This document shows positions 1 through 8,718 of a DNA stretch of 64,000 nucleotides, one piece after another. This DNA is from Thermomonas sp. GTDB taxonomy: Bacteria > Pseudomonadota > Gammaproteobacteria > Xanthomonadales > Xanthomonadaceae. The position numbers and the translations under genes were made by a program. The notes beneath the pieces are model-generated. The model was not told the DNA's origin. It worked only from the letters and a program-made list of their open reading frames with translations, and made no database searches. The DNA lies in the NCBI RefSeq assembly GCF_029945965.1, contig NZ_JAQSDO010000006.1:186001-250000 (forward strand). Direction: 5' to 3'. How positions within the stretch are numbered: position 1 is the stretch's first letter; each line of letters opens with the position of its first letter.

Positions 1-55
1 GCGAGAGCAGTTCGACAAGCTCATTGAAAAACGATTCGGAGACGGGGGAATTCAT
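1..55 (-). CDS. N-terminal fragment of an unidentified protein, cut by the window edge
   Basis: An ATG on the minus strand opens a frame that runs without a stop to the window edge and gives 18 codons (MNSPVSESFFNELVELLS). It begins 7 nt after the stop codon of the AmpD-like amidase on the same strand, which suggests co-transcription. The fragment is too short to assign a family. Confidence 0.5.
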   Translation of the reverse strand, partial: MNSPVSESFFNELVELLS

Positions 56-62
56 CCGCCGA

Positions 63-650
63 TTATAGGTGCTGCGCTGCCGCAAGCCGCTGCAAAGTGG
101 ACTCGGCCAGTACCTGTGCCCACGGGAATCGGGGTCCCGGATCGCGCTTGCGGCGGACCTTCACTCGCGGGTCGTCGCTGGCTTCGACCTCGTCCAGATC
201 AAGATCCTCGTGCCCGGCGATCAGGCTCAGGCTCGGAATCCGCGTGCACAGGTCACGCAGCAGGTTGATCAACGCATCGATCTGCGCGTCGGAGTAGGCC
301 TCGTCCATGGCTTGATGGCGTGAATCCAGCCAATCCGGGTAACGGCCGGTGTTGACCAGTTCGATACCGACCGAACGCGGGTTGAAGCCGCGGGTGTGGT
401 GGGCGACATGGCCGGGATCGACGTATTCGACGATGCCGCCATCGCGGTCGATGTAGTAGTGACCACTGTTGCCGGTGCCGCTGTCTGCGTACAGCACCCG
501 CTCGCCGAACTCGCGTGCCATCGTCAGGTCAGGCAGCTCGGTGCAGTGGATGATGACCAGGTCGATGTCGCCCAGCGGACGTGCCGCAAGCGAGGCTGCA
601 TAGGGCAGGGGATCGATACGGACATCACTGCAATTTGGGGGCGGCGGCAT
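63..650 (-). CDS. AmpD-like N-acetylmuramoyl-L-alanine amidase
   Basis: A 195-residue amidase_2 (PGRP-type) zinc amidase predicted to cut the lactyl-amide bond between N-acetylmuramic acid and the stem peptide. The likely zinc ligands are His35 (VIIHCTE), His147 (AGHEDLD) and Asp170 in the C-terminal DPGPRFPW motif. The core motif GIELVN lies near residues 95-100. There is no signal peptide, so a cytoplasmic role in recycling anhydro-muropeptides, like AmpD, is the natural reading. It is distant enough from classic AmpD that I leave the symbol blank. It starts about 20 nt from the divergent alpha/beta hydrolase side, so the two genes share a short promoter region. Confidence 0.85.
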   Translation of the reverse strand: MPPPPNCSDVRIDPLPYAASLAARPLGDIDLVIIHCTELPDLTMAREFGERVLYADSGTGNSGHYYIDRDGGIVEYVDPGHVAHHTRGFNPRSVGIELVNTGRYPDWLDSRHQAMDEAYSDAQIDALINLLRDLCTRIPSLSLIAGHEDLDLDEVEASDDPRVKVRRKRDPGPRFPWAQVLAESTLQRLAAAQHL

Positions 651-723
651 GCGCCGATGCTAGCATTCACGCATGTCGACACTGCCTACCGGATTGCCAC
701 CTGCCCATTGCACTCGCGGCGCG

Positions 724-1254
724 ATGAAGGGACATTGCATCCTCTCGCACGGCTTCGAAAGCGGGCCCGATGCGACCAAGGTCACCGCGCTCGCCGATGT
801 GGCCGAGCGCCTGGGCTGGACCCACGAGCGCCCCGATTACAGCGACCTCGATGCGATGCACGAGGTGAGTGATCTCGGCGACGTGCCCACGCGCCTGCAA
901 CGATTGCTGCAAATCGCGCGGGATGCCGCTGCTCGTGGCCCACTCATACTGGCCGGGTCGAGCTTGGGCGCCTGGATATCAGCGCGGGTCTCGCTGCAGG
1001 TGCCGGTACGCGGTCTGTTCTTGATGGCGCCACCAGTCAGCATGGGCCCTGCACCAGGACTGGATGCAGGCAACGTGCCGACCTCGATCATCCATGGCTG
1101 GCATGACGAACTGATTCCGGCAGCGCAGGTCGTCGCTTGGGCTGCGGCGCGTGATGCGCAGCTGCTGCTGGTGAACGATTCGCATCGCCTGTCCGAGCAT
1201 GTGCAGGCAAGTGCCGGCGCATTCGAACAACTACTAGTCTCGCTTTCAGCATGA
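724..1254 (+). CDS. Small alpha/beta hydrolase (YqiA/esterase-like)
   Basis: A 176-residue protein with an alpha/beta-hydrolase fold. It opens with a strand and oxyanion-type motif ([11 protein letters not shown]), has a GSSLG nucleophile elbow (GxSxG, here in LAGSSLGAW), an acid candidate in the HDELIP segment and a C-terminal histidine in [10 protein letters not shown] chose the ATG at 724 because the conserved fold starts immediately after it; an in-frame ATG at 673 would add 17 residues with no recognisable content. Its stop overlaps the rlmKL start as ATGA, so the two are translationally coupled. The substrate is unknown. Confidence 0.8.
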   Translation: MKGHCILSHGFESGPDATKVTALADVAERLGWTHERPDYSDLDAMHEVSDLGDVPTRLQRLLQIARDAAARGPLILAGSSLGAWISARVSLQVPVRGLFLMAPPVSMGPAPGLDAGNVPTSIIHGWHDELIPAAQVVAWAAARDAQLLLVNDSHRLSEHVQASAGAFEQLLVSLSA

Positions 1255-3386
1255 AATTCTTCGCCAGTTGCGGCAAGGGCCTGGAATACCTGTTGGCCGA
1301 TGAACTCGTGGCGCTCGGCTGTACGCGCGCGACCGCGACCATGGCCGGCGCGAATGCCGAAGGCGAGTTGATCGACGCCCAGCGCGCGGTGATGTGGTCG
1401 CGCCTGGCCAGTCGCGTGTTGTGGCCGCTTTGCGAATTCGAGTGTGCCGACGAACACGCCCTGTTCGCCGGCGCGATGCAGGTCGACTGGACGCAGCATG
1501 TCGGGCCAGGCCACACCATCGCAGTCGATTCGCATGTGTCCGGCGATGCGATCACCCACGCGCGCTACGCCGCGCAGCGGGTCAAGGATGCGGTGGTCGA
1601 CACCTTGCGCGCGCAGACCGGCGCGCGCCCCGATGTCGATGTCGAGTCGCCGGACGTGCGCATCAACCTGGTAGTGCGCAAGGGCCGCGGCATTCTGTCG
1701 ATCGACCTTGGCGGCGGGCCGCTGCATCGGCGTGGCTGGCGGCGTGCACAAGGCGAAGCACCGCTGAAGGAAAACCTGGCGGCGGCAGTGCTCCTGCGTG
1801 GTGGCTGGCCACAGTCCTATGCCGCAGGCGGCGACCTGCTGGATCCGATGTGCGGCAGCGGCACCTTGCTGATCGAAGGCGCATTGATGGCGGCCGACGT
1901 CGCGCCCGGCCTGCTGCGCAACGGCGAAAAACTGCCAACGCGCTGGCCCGGTTTCGACGTGGATGCCTGGAAAACCCTGCAGGTGGAGGCGATCGAGCGC
2001 GAAGCCCGCGGACGCGCCAGATTGCGCGCCTGCATCCACGGCAGCGACAGCGATCCGCATGCGATACGCGCCTCACGCGAGAACGCGCAGATTGCGGGCG
2101 TCGCCGATGCGATCCGGCTCGACGTGCGCGATATCGCCAGCCTGACAGTGCAGGAGAATTCCAAAGGCGTGGTCGTCTGCAATCCGCCATATGATGCGCG
2201 CCTGGCAGCCGATCCGGCGCTGTATCGCGCGCTGGGCGAATCCTTGAAACGTGCCACGCCGGGATGGACGGCAAGCCTGCTGTGCGGCGATTTTGAACTG
2301 GCGAGAGCGACTGGCATACGTGCGCAGAAGCGCTACCAGATGTTCAATGGGCCGATCGAATGCAGTCTGATCGTATGTGATCCCATTGCGGTGCCCGAAC
2401 GTGGCGATGGTGGGCCGCGCGCATTGAGCGACGGCGCGCAGATGGTCGCCAACCGGCTGCGCAAGAACCTCAAGGGTTTGCGCGCCTGGCGCGAGCGCGA
2501 GGGCGTGACTTGTTTCCGCGCCTACGATTCTGATATCCCCGAATACGCCTGCGCGGTCGATGTCTACACGACAGAACCGGATGAGACCGTTTGGCTGCAT
2601 GTGCAGGAATATGCGGCACCTGCGGACATTCCCGAGGTGACCACCCGCAAGCGTTTGAACGAATTGCTGGCGGCGGTACGCGAGGTGTTCGAGGTGCCGC
2701 GCGAGCGAGTCGCGCTGAAGACCCGCAGCACCGGCAAGGGTGGCAGCAAGTACGGCCAGTTCGTCCAGCGCGGCGAGTTGATCACTGTCCGCGAAGGCAG
2801 TGCGCAGCTGCAGGTCAACCTGTTCGACTACCTCGATACCGGCCTGTTCCTCGACCATCGCCCGCTGCGCGCGCGGATGGCGCTGGAAGCGCGCGGACGA
2901 CGGTTCCTGAACCTGTTCTGCTACACCGGCGTCGCCAGTGTGCAGGCCGCGGTCAATGGCGCGCTGGAAACCACCAGTGTTGACCTGTCTGCGACCTACC
3001 TGGAATGGCTGGCCGACAACCTGCGCAGCAACGGGGTTGGCGGCACCCGCCACCGCATCAGCCAGTCAGATGCGGTGCGCTGGACGGAAGCTGATCGCGG
3101 CGAATACGACGTGGTGTTCTGCGACCCGCCGACCTTCTCCAATTCCAAGCGTGCCGATGACTTCGACGTGCAGCGCGACCATGTGCGCCTGCTACGCGCC
3201 GCGGTCGAGCGATTGGCTGGCGATGGCGTGCTGTATTTCTCCAACAATTTCCGCCGCTTCCGCCTGGACATCGAGGCACTTTCGGAGTTCGCCACGGTCG
3301 AAGACATCAGCGCCTCGACCATCCCGCCGGATTTTGCGCGCAACCCGCGCATCCATCGTGCGTGGCGGTTGACCCGGCGTCGTTAG
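1251..3386 (+). CDS. rlmKL: Bifunctional 23S rRNA methyltransferase RlmKL (m2G2445 and m7G2069)
   Basis: A 711-residue fusion of two methyltransferases that modify 23S rRNA domain V during 50S assembly. An N-terminal ferredoxin-like/THUMP region spans about residues 1-155. The RlmL-type domain follows, with SAM motif DPMCGSGT at 198-205 and catalytic NPPY at 311-314. The RlmK-type domain is C-terminal, with [12 protein letters not shown] as the SAM motif and CDPPTFSNS as the catalytic loop. The length matches the E. coli fusion (about 700 residues), so both halves look intact. It overlaps the upstream hydrolase by 4 nt. Confidence 0.96.
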   Translation: MKFFASCGKGLEYLLADELVALGCTRATATMAGANAEGELIDAQRAVMWSRLASRVLWPLCEFECADEHALFAGAMQVDWTQHVGPGHTIAVDSHVSGDAITHARYAAQRVKDAVVDTLRAQTGARPDVDVESPDVRINLVVRKGRGILSIDLGGGPLHRRGWRRAQGEAPLKENLAAAVLLRGGWPQSYAAGGDLLDPMCGSGTLLIEGALMAADVAPGLLRNGEKLPTRWPGFDVDAWKTLQVEAIEREARGRARLRACIHGSDSDPHAIRASRENAQIAGVADAIRLDVRDIASLTVQENSKGVVVCNPPYDARLAADPALYRALGESLKRATPGWTASLLCGDFELARATGIRAQKRYQMFNGPIECSLIVCDPIAVPERGDGGPRALSDGAQMVANRLRKNLKGLRAWREREGVTCFRAYDSDIPEYACAVDVYTTEPDETVWLHVQEYAAPADIPEVTTRKRLNELLAAVREVFEVPRERVALKTRSTGKGGSKYGQFVQRGELITVREGSAQLQVNLFDYLDTGLFLDHRPLRARMALEARGRRFLNLFCYTGVASVQAAVNGALETTSVDLSATYLEWLADNLRSNGVGGTRHRISQSDAVRWTEADRGEYDVVFCDPPTFSNSKRADDFDVQRDHVRLLRAAVERLAGDGVLYFSNNFRRFRLDIEALSEFATVEDISASTIPPDFARNPRIHRAWRLTRRR

Positions 3387-3415
3387 CCGCGGGCTATTAA
3401 AACCAAAGGACACGC

Positions 3416-4036
3416 ATGCGCAATCGCTCATCGGAAAGGTTGCGCTTCATCGGGCAATGGCTGAAAAACCCGCGGCAGACCGCGTCGGTCACGCCATCCA
3501 GCCCGGAACTGGCAGCAGCCATGCTGGTCGAATTGCCGGCCAATACGACGCGGGTGATCGAACTTGGCGGCGGTACCGGCGCGATCACCCATGCGCTGGT
3601 CGACCATGGCATCGCAGGCAAGCAATTGCTGGTGCTGGAATTGAACCAGGAATTGCATGCGCACCTGCACAAGAAATTTCCGCAAGAGGTGCTGGTGCTT
3701 GGCGATGCCGCGGAATTGCCGCGGCTGGCCACGGATGCCGGGTTCCTCGAAGAAGGCCTGGCGGATGCAGTGATATCAGGACTTGGCCTGCTAGCGATGG
3801 ATCGCCGCTTGGTCGCACAGATCCTGGAAAGCGCGTTTGCGTGCCTACGCCCGGACGGGCGCTTCATTCAGTTCACATATGGGCCGAGGTCGCCGGTGCC
3901 CGAAAGCGTGTTGGGGGCATTGGGCTTGCACATGCGCCGCGGGGGATTCGTGCTTCGTAACGTGCCGCCGGCCACGGTCTGGGTGTGCCAACGCAGTCAG
4001 AGCAAGGCGATCATTCCCCGCAGGGTCAACCGCTGA
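3416..4036 (+). CDS. PmtA-like class I SAM methyltransferase (phospholipid N-methyltransferase family)
   Basis: A 206-residue protein with the glycine-rich SAM motif VIELGGGTGAI at residues 47-57, followed by an acidic residue at the end of the next strand (LVLELNQEL). The overall pattern, with a short helical N-terminus and a KsgA/PmtA-type core, matches the soluble phospholipid N-methyltransferases that convert phosphatidylethanolamine to methylated forms. It could instead be another small-molecule or rRNA-dimethylase-like enzyme; the family assignment is firmer than the substrate. It lies 29 nt after rlmKL on the same strand. Confidence 0.65.
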   Translation: MRNRSSERLRFIGQWLKNPRQTASVTPSSPELAAAMLVELPANTTRVIELGGGTGAITHALVDHGIAGKQLLVLELNQELHAHLHKKFPQEVLVLGDAAELPRLATDAGFLEEGLADAVISGLGLLAMDRRLVAQILESAFACLRPDGRFIQFTYGPRSPVPESVLGALGLHMRRGGFVLRNVPPATVWVCQRSQSKAIIPRRVNR

Positions 4037-4105
4037 ACGGGCTTTGCGCTTCAGCAGGTTGTTGGAGCGAATCTGCAGGACCAGATCCCGGCGTGTTCTC
4101 GCTAC

Positions 4106-5179
4106 TTAACGGCCGCGCATGCGTCCGAACAGGCCGCCGCTCGGCTTGGCAGGTGATTCCGGTTCGGGTGCAACCGGAATCACCAGCTCGGCATAGCCGG
4201 TGGCGAGGTTGGCATTGACGAAGTCGGCGATTTCCGCGCGATCCACCCCGCTTGCCGCGGCGATTTCATCCAAGGTGGAGGGGCCTTTCATCATCGCGGT
4301 CGCGATGCGGAAATGCTTGGGGAACTCGCGCTCGGTTTGCGGCCACTTGGTCAGGCGGTATTGGCCGTCCGGATCATTGCCCGGCAGCAGCTTGCCACCA
4401 CCAACCAGCAAGCCACCCAGCCATTGCAGCCGCGCCAGCGGTTGTGCCTCGCCGAGTTTTGCGGCTTCGGCTTCCCATTTGGCGGCATCCGGCGTTTCAA
4501 AATCCTCGATCAGCAGAGTGCCTTCGAAACTGGCCGCCAATGGCTTCAACGTTGCCGGGCCGTGATAGATCTTGCTGCGTGGATCGATCAAGAGTACGGG
4601 TCCATCGTCACGTTGCAGCCGAACCCGGCGTTCCAGGCCATTGCCGCCTAGCCAGCTGGACAGGGGCCGATCCGGGGGCACCGGCATGCTCGGTGCAGGC
4701 GCAGGCGTATGTGTGAGTTCCGCGGCGGCCGCAGGCATCGAGACCATGCTGGGCGAATCGACCGGGCTGGCTTCGGTCTCGTCTTCCGGCAATGAGCGCG
4801 CGTCCGGCAGATGATCGCTTGGCGCCGGTGCAGGCGTGGAGGTGGCCGGCGCGGTGGTGGTCTGGGCTGGCGGCGCATCGCGAGCGATCTCGCTGAGCAG
4901 CACGGTGAAGTCGCTCGCATTGATCGGGCGCATCAATCGGTAGTCGGTCTGGCTCCTCTCCACCGAGGTCAGGCCGATGACCTTGCGGCCCGCGGCATGC
5001 AGCCGCAGCCAGCTCATCGGTCCGTACATGCTGTCCATGTCGACCACGACATAGTCGGCGTTGTCGTCCGCAACCAGGGTCCAATGGCTGCCAAGTTCCG
5101 CATTCGCAGCCTTGAATGCGGTCGTCACGTCGGCCTGGGTACTGCTGTCCATGCCGGTGGTACCAAGGGTCAAGGCCAT
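4106..5179 (-). CDS. Uncharacterised two-domain protein with a proline/alanine-rich linker
   Basis: A 357-residue protein I do not recognise. The first 95 or so residues form an alternating alpha/beta region (strands YVVVDM and GRKVIGLTS) that resembles a degenerate receiver-like fold. A low-complexity Pro/Ala/Thr linker of about 90 residues follows. A conserved-looking C-terminal domain of about 150 residues contains LLIDPRSKIYHGP, RLTKWPQTEREFP and a helix-turn-helix-like end (STLDEIAAASGVDRAEIADFV). No signal peptide or membrane segment is visible. The ATG at 5179 (MALTLGTTGMD) is preferred to the one at 5242, which adds an unlike 21-residue leader. It lies 94 nt after the HNH gene on the same strand. 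Confidence 0.7.
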   Translation of the reverse strand: MALTLGTTGMDSSTQADVTTAFKAANAELGSHWTLVADDNADYVVVDMDSMYGPMSWLRLHAAGRKVIGLTSVERSQTDYRLMRPINASDFTVLLSEIARDAPPAQTTTAPATSTPAPAPSDHLPDARSLPEDETEASPVDSPSMVSMPAAAAELTHTPAPAPSMPVPPDRPLSSWLGGNGLERRVRLQRDDGPVLLIDPRSKIYHGPATLKPLAASFEGTLLIEDFETPDAAKWEAEAAKLGEAQPLARLQWLGGLLVGGGKLLPGNDPDGQYRLTKWPQTEREFPKHFRIATAMMKGPSTLDEIAAASGVDRAEIADFVNANLATGYAELVIPVAPEPESPAKPSGGLFGRMRGR

Positions 5180-5273
5180 GGTGGTGGTCCACTGCGGAAA
5201 GATTGCAGTGTTCCCAAGCCAGGCCGCTACGTCAACGCGCAATGCACGTCACTTCAGGACGTACCGGGCCAGA

Positions 5274-5960
5274 TCAGGCCATGCGCGGACGCTTCTTCGG
5301 CAGTTGCGCCTTCAGGAAGGCCATCTGGTCGGCGAGGATGTTGCGGTTGGACAGGATCAGGTGCTCGACCCAGCTGGGCCGGTATGGCACCGCCAGCAGC
5401 GGCATCGAAGCCTGTTGCGGGGTACGGTTGCCCTTGCGCGAATTGCAGTGCAGGCAAGCAGAGACCACGTTTTCCCAGATGTCGCGGCCGCCTTTGGATA
5501 CCGGCTGCACATGGTCGCGGGTTAGCGCGGCACGCTGGAAATCGCGACCGCAGTAAAGGCACAGCGACTGGTCGCGGGCGAACAGCGCCTGGTTGGTCAG
5601 CGTGGGCGTGGGGTCCAGTGCATGCGGACGCGCGTGTCCGCGGGCGGCGATGATCGGATGCAGTTGCATCATGCTGCGCGCGCCACTGAGCCGGTTGATG
5701 CCGCCATGGATCTCAAGGCAAGGGTCGCCCAGCGTCCAGGCGACCGCGCCGCGGGCGTACAGGCACGTTGCGTCCTGCCAGCTCATCCAGTTCAGCGCGC
5801 GGCCGTGCGCATCCAGCCCAAGCAGGCGCAGGCCGGGGAAATTGGCGGTTGAGCCGCTGGGGTGAAGGGTATCGACGGCGGGCAGCATGCCGTCCGCGTC
5901 AGTTGCTGCGGTTCGGGTGCCGGCATGGGCCGGGCGAATCGTCGCTCTGTCGGTCTCCAT
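5274..5960 (-). CDS. HNH endonuclease
   Basis: A 228-residue protein with a C-terminal HNH nuclease domain at about residues 130-180. Two zinc-binding pairs (Cys134/Cys137 in CLYC and Cys169/Cys172 in CLHC) flank the metal-binding Asp149-His150 (LTRDHVQPVSKGG) and Asn164 (WENVV), so the active site is complete. The N-terminal 120 residues (GLDAHGRALNWMSW and beyond) are typical of the chromosomal HNH proteins found in many proteobacteria, whose role is unknown. No methyltransferase or other restriction or defence gene is next to it, so I do not call it a restriction system. Confidence 0.85.
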   Translation of the reverse strand: METDRATIRPAHAGTRTAATDADGMLPAVDTLHPSGSTANFPGLRLLGLDAHGRALNWMSWQDATCLYARGAVAWTLGDPCLEIHGGINRLSGARSMMQLHPIIAARGHARPHALDPTPTLTNQALFARDQSLCLYCGRDFQRAALTRDHVQPVSKGGRDIWENVVSACLHCNSRKGNRTPQQASMPLLAVPYRPSWVEHLILSNRNILADQMAFLKAQLPKKRPRMA

Positions 5961-5972
5961 CGGGATCGAGCT

Positions 5973-6000
5973 TATACCCCACGGTGACGTTTTGGGTATA
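5973..6000. promoter_or_regulatory. Inverted repeat TATACCC-N14-GGGTATA upstream of the HNH gene
   Basis: The arms at 5973-5979 and 5994-6000 are perfect 7-bp inverted copies whose centres are 21 bp apart, about two helical turns. The site is 13 nt upstream of the HNH start and 11 nt after the end of the acyl-CoA dehydrogenase gene. It could be a dimeric repressor site or part of the HNH promoter (the minus strand reads TATAAG inside it). No regulator is identified. Confidence 0.3.
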
Positions 6001-6011
6001 GCCGGCCTGCC

Positions 6012-7802
6012 TCAGTCGCCGAATGCCCCTGCATCCAGTGTCATCAGCGATGCTGCGCCGGCCTCGATTGCCGCCTTGTGCGCGAGCGTCCGCGGGAGCA
6101 TGCGCGCGAAGTAGAAGCGCGCGGTGTCGCGCTTGGCATCCTTGAACGCCTGCGAACGACCCGAGGCATTGGCGGCGGCGACGCTGCGTGCCCACCAGTA
6201 GGCCAGCACCACGTAGCCGGAATAGAACATGTAGTCGGTGCTGGCCGCACCAAGCTCTTCGGGATTGCTGGCTGCGCGTTGCAGCGTCTCGATGGTGAGC
6301 TTGCCCCATTCGGTGCATTTGGCGCGCAGCGGTGCGATGAATTCGGCCAGCGCGCTATCGCCTTCATGCTGCTTGGCGAATGCCTCCACTTCGGCGATGA
6401 AAAGCTTCAGACCGGCACCCTGGGTGGCCGCGGTCTTGCGGCCGATCAGGTCCAGCGACTGGATCCCGGTGGTGCCTTCATAGAGCGTGGTGATACGCGC
6501 ATCGCGCGCCAGCTGTTCGATCCCATGTTCGGTGATGTAGCCGTGCCCGCCGAAGCATTGCACCGCGTTATAGGTGTTCTCGATGCCCCATTCGGTCAGG
6601 CAGCCCTTGGAGATCGGGGTCAGGAAGCCGAGAAGTGTGTTGGCACGCTCGCGTTCGGCGGGATCCTGCGAGCGCTCGGCGATGTCGAGCTGCGAATAGG
6701 CGTGCAGGCTGAGCAGGCGGCCGCCTTCGATCAGCGCCTTCTGCGCCAGCAGCATCCGCCGCACGTCCGGCTGCACGATGATCGGATCGGCCGGTTTGTC
6801 GGGGTACTTGGGGCCGGACAGCGAACGCGACTGCAAGCGCTCGCGCGAATACTGCAGTGCGTTCTGGTAGGCGCGTTCGGACAGGCCGAGGCCCTGCACG
6901 CCGACGCCCAGGCGCGCCGAGTTCATCATCACGAACATCGCCTGCAGGCCCTTGTGTGGCTGGCCGACCAGATAGCCTTCTGCACCGTCGAAATTCATGA
7001 CGCAGGTGGCGGACCCATGGATACCCATCTTGTGTTCGATCGCCCCGCAACGCACCAGGTTGCGCTCGCCGACCGTTCCGTCGCGGGCCACCTTGAACTT
7101 GGGCACCACGAACAGGGAAATGCCTTTTGCCCCAGGCGGTGCGTCCGGCAGCTTGGCCAGGACCAGATGGATGATGTTGGGCACCAGGTCGTGTTCGCCG
7201 GCGGTGATGAAGATCTTGGTGCCAGTGACCGAATAGCTGCCATCAGCCTGCGGTTCGGCGCGGGTCTTGAGCAGGCCCAGGTCGGTGCCGCAATGCGGCT
7301 CGGTCAGGCACATGGTGCCGGTCCAGGTGCCGGCCACCAGCGGTTTGAGGAACACGTCCTTCTGCCAGTCCTCGCCGTACTCCTCCAGCGCCACGACCGC
7401 GCCGTGCGACAGCATGGGAAAGTTGCCCCAAGCCAGGTTGGCAGCATCGACCAGTTCGGTCAGCACGCCGCCCAAGACAGTGGGCATGCCTTGGCCGCCA
7501 TGTTCGGGCGCATTGGTCAGCCCGATCCAGCCGCCTTCCACGAACTGCTCGAACGCCTGCTTGAATCCGGGGGGAGCGGTGACATCGCCACTCGCCTTGT
7601 CGTACGTGCACCCGATCTGGTCGCCGATGGCATTGAGCGGGGCGAGGACGGTTTCGGAGAAGCGCGCGGCCTCGTCCAGCACTGCATCGACCAGTTCGCG
7701 GTTGACGTCGGCGAAACCCAGCCGGGCGAACAGGGGTTCGGCGTCCAGCACGTCGAACAATGCGAAGCGGATGTCTTCCAGCGGGGCCTTGTAGCTGCTC
7801 AT
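6012..7802 (-). CDS. Acyl-CoA dehydrogenase, long (DmdC-type) form
   Basis: A 596-residue flavoprotein of the acyl-CoA dehydrogenase family, about 200 residues longer than short- or medium-chain enzymes because of an extra C-terminal helical domain. The FAD/substrate motif MCLTEPHCGTDLG is at 164-176, and the catalytic base is expected at Glu442 in YEGTTGIQSLDLIGRK. The same architecture occurs in 3-methylmercaptopropionyl-CoA dehydrogenase (DmdC) and in many xanthomonad fatty-acid enzymes, so the natural substrate cannot be read from sequence. It stands alone, with electron-transfer partners elsewhere. Confidence 0.9.
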   Translation of the reverse strand: MSSYKAPLEDIRFALFDVLDAEPLFARLGFADVNRELVDAVLDEAARFSETVLAPLNAIGDQIGCTYDKASGDVTAPPGFKQAFEQFVEGGWIGLTNAPEHGGQGMPTVLGGVLTELVDAANLAWGNFPMLSHGAVVALEEYGEDWQKDVFLKPLVAGTWTGTMCLTEPHCGTDLGLLKTRAEPQADGSYSVTGTKIFITAGEHDLVPNIIHLVLAKLPDAPPGAKGISLFVVPKFKVARDGTVGERNLVRCGAIEHKMGIHGSATCVMNFDGAEGYLVGQPHKGLQAMFVMMNSARLGVGVQGLGLSERAYQNALQYSRERLQSRSLSGPKYPDKPADPIIVQPDVRRMLLAQKALIEGGRLLSLHAYSQLDIAERSQDPAERERANTLLGFLTPISKGCLTEWGIENTYNAVQCFGGHGYITEHGIEQLARDARITTLYEGTTGIQSLDLIGRKTAATQGAGLKLFIAEVEAFAKQHEGDSALAEFIAPLRAKCTEWGKLTIETLQRAASNPEELGAASTDYMFYSGYVVLAYWWARSVAAANASGRSQAFKDAKRDTARFYFARMLPRTLAHKAAIEAGAASLMTLDAGAFGD

Positions 7803-7903
7803 GCGTGCTTCCGGTTGCGTGCGAGCCGCCTATCGGCCCGAGGAAGCGCTAGCATACTACGGCGTATGGTATTTGGCTGGGGTTGACTCGGGAGGGCGCA
7901 GCT

Positions 7904-8386
7904 TTAGCGCAGCACGCCAGGCAGGCCGGGCACCGGCATCAACGCGCTGTTGCGTTCGATCTTGTAGGTGTGCGACTTGCCGCCTTCGGGCGCTGAATCG
8001 ACGGTGCCGCCCAAGGTGTAGTTGAGGCTGCGGCCATCAGCCAATGCGGTGGCGATGCGTGCGCGGCCATCTGCCGTGGGGATAATGGTCGTTGTGACCA
8101 CGTCGGCCGATTCCGGCCCGATGCTGATCTGCGGCTGTGCCTGCACGCTGCCTGCGGCGCCGTTGTCGAAGGCGATCTGGATATTGGTCGCGTTGAAACG
8201 CATCGCCACGCTACTGAAGTTGTCCAGCCGCAGTTGCACGTCCCAGCGACCATCGGCGCGTACGGTCAATTGCTGGATGCTTGCTGCCGGTTCCGACACC
8301 CGGCGCACCGGGCCACTACCGCAACCGGAAAGCAAGAGGGCGACTGTGGCGATCCAGGCGGCAGTCCAGGAAACATGTCGACTCAT
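7904..8386 (-). CDS. LEA type-2/WHy-like outer-membrane lipoprotein
   Basis: A 160-residue protein with a lipoprotein signal peptide ending in the lipobox LLLSGC. The mature part has the alternating-strand pattern of the WHy/LEA type-2 fold (VQLRLDNFSSVAMRFNATNIQIAFDN), a water-stress type domain found in periplasmic and outer-membrane lipoproteins. I chose the ATG at 8386 because it directly precedes the signal peptide; the frame is open further upstream but codes nothing sensible there. The function of the bacterial family is not well defined. Confidence 0.75.
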   Translation of the reverse strand: MSRHVSWTAAWIATVALLLSGCGSGPVRRVSEPAASIQQLTVRADGRWDVQLRLDNFSSVAMRFNATNIQIAFDNGAAGSVQAQPQISIGPESADVVTTTIIPTADGRARIATALADGRSLNYTLGGTVDSAPEGGKSHTYKIERNSALMPVPGLPGVLR

Positions 8387-8450
8387 GGCTGAATCCTCAA
8401 GCAGGGATGCCGAGCATAGCCCGCACGCCGGCGGTTTGCAGGAGCGTGAA

Positions 8451-8639
8451 TCAATAGCCAGCCTCGACCTCGCTGACCGGCAGCTCGCGAATATGGGCAT
8501 CCTTGGCGATGAAGAATGCCTCCGCACAACGGTAGGCTTCGCGCCCCATCGCAATGCGGGTTTCGTCGGTCGCGGTGGTGGGATCCTGGCGGCTGAGCAG
8601 CGCGGTATAAAGGGTCAGGGCGATGTCGTGGATGTCCAT
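8451..8639 (-). CDS. Small conserved hypothetical protein, 62 residues
   Basis: A short helical protein (MDIHDIALTLYTALLSRQD..., ending VSEVEAGY) whose composition is consistent with real coding sequence. The ATG at 8639 is chosen because the upstream 25 codons are cysteine-rich and unlike the rest. It lies between the lipoprotein gene and the REC-EAL gene, all on the minus strand, with a 79-nt gap after the REC-EAL gene. No family is recognised and no function is proposed. Confidence 0.5.
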   Translation of the reverse strand: MDIHDIALTLYTALLSRQDPTTATDETRIAMGREAYRCAEAFFIAKDAHIRELPVSEVEAGY

Positions 8640-8718
8640 GGCGTATCCGGGTGTTTGGCAATGCGGGAGCGCGACGATACACCGGACCAACCCGCAACAT
8701 AACCTGCTGTCCAAGCCC

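Noticed and set aside
837..2060. A 407-codon open frame on the minus strand
   Set aside because: It lies opposite the well-matched rlmKL and alpha/beta hydrolase genes and has the arginine/glutamine/alanine-rich make-up of antisense reading in high-GC DNA.
5274..5960. HNH gene as part of a restriction-modification or defence island
   Set aside because: No methyltransferase, specificity subunit, helicase or immunity gene lies nearby, and the surroundings are housekeeping genes.
6078..7886. A 602-codon open frame on the plus strand
   Set aside because: It is the complement of the acyl-CoA dehydrogenase gene, without any recognisable motif. Long antisense frames are usual at this base composition.
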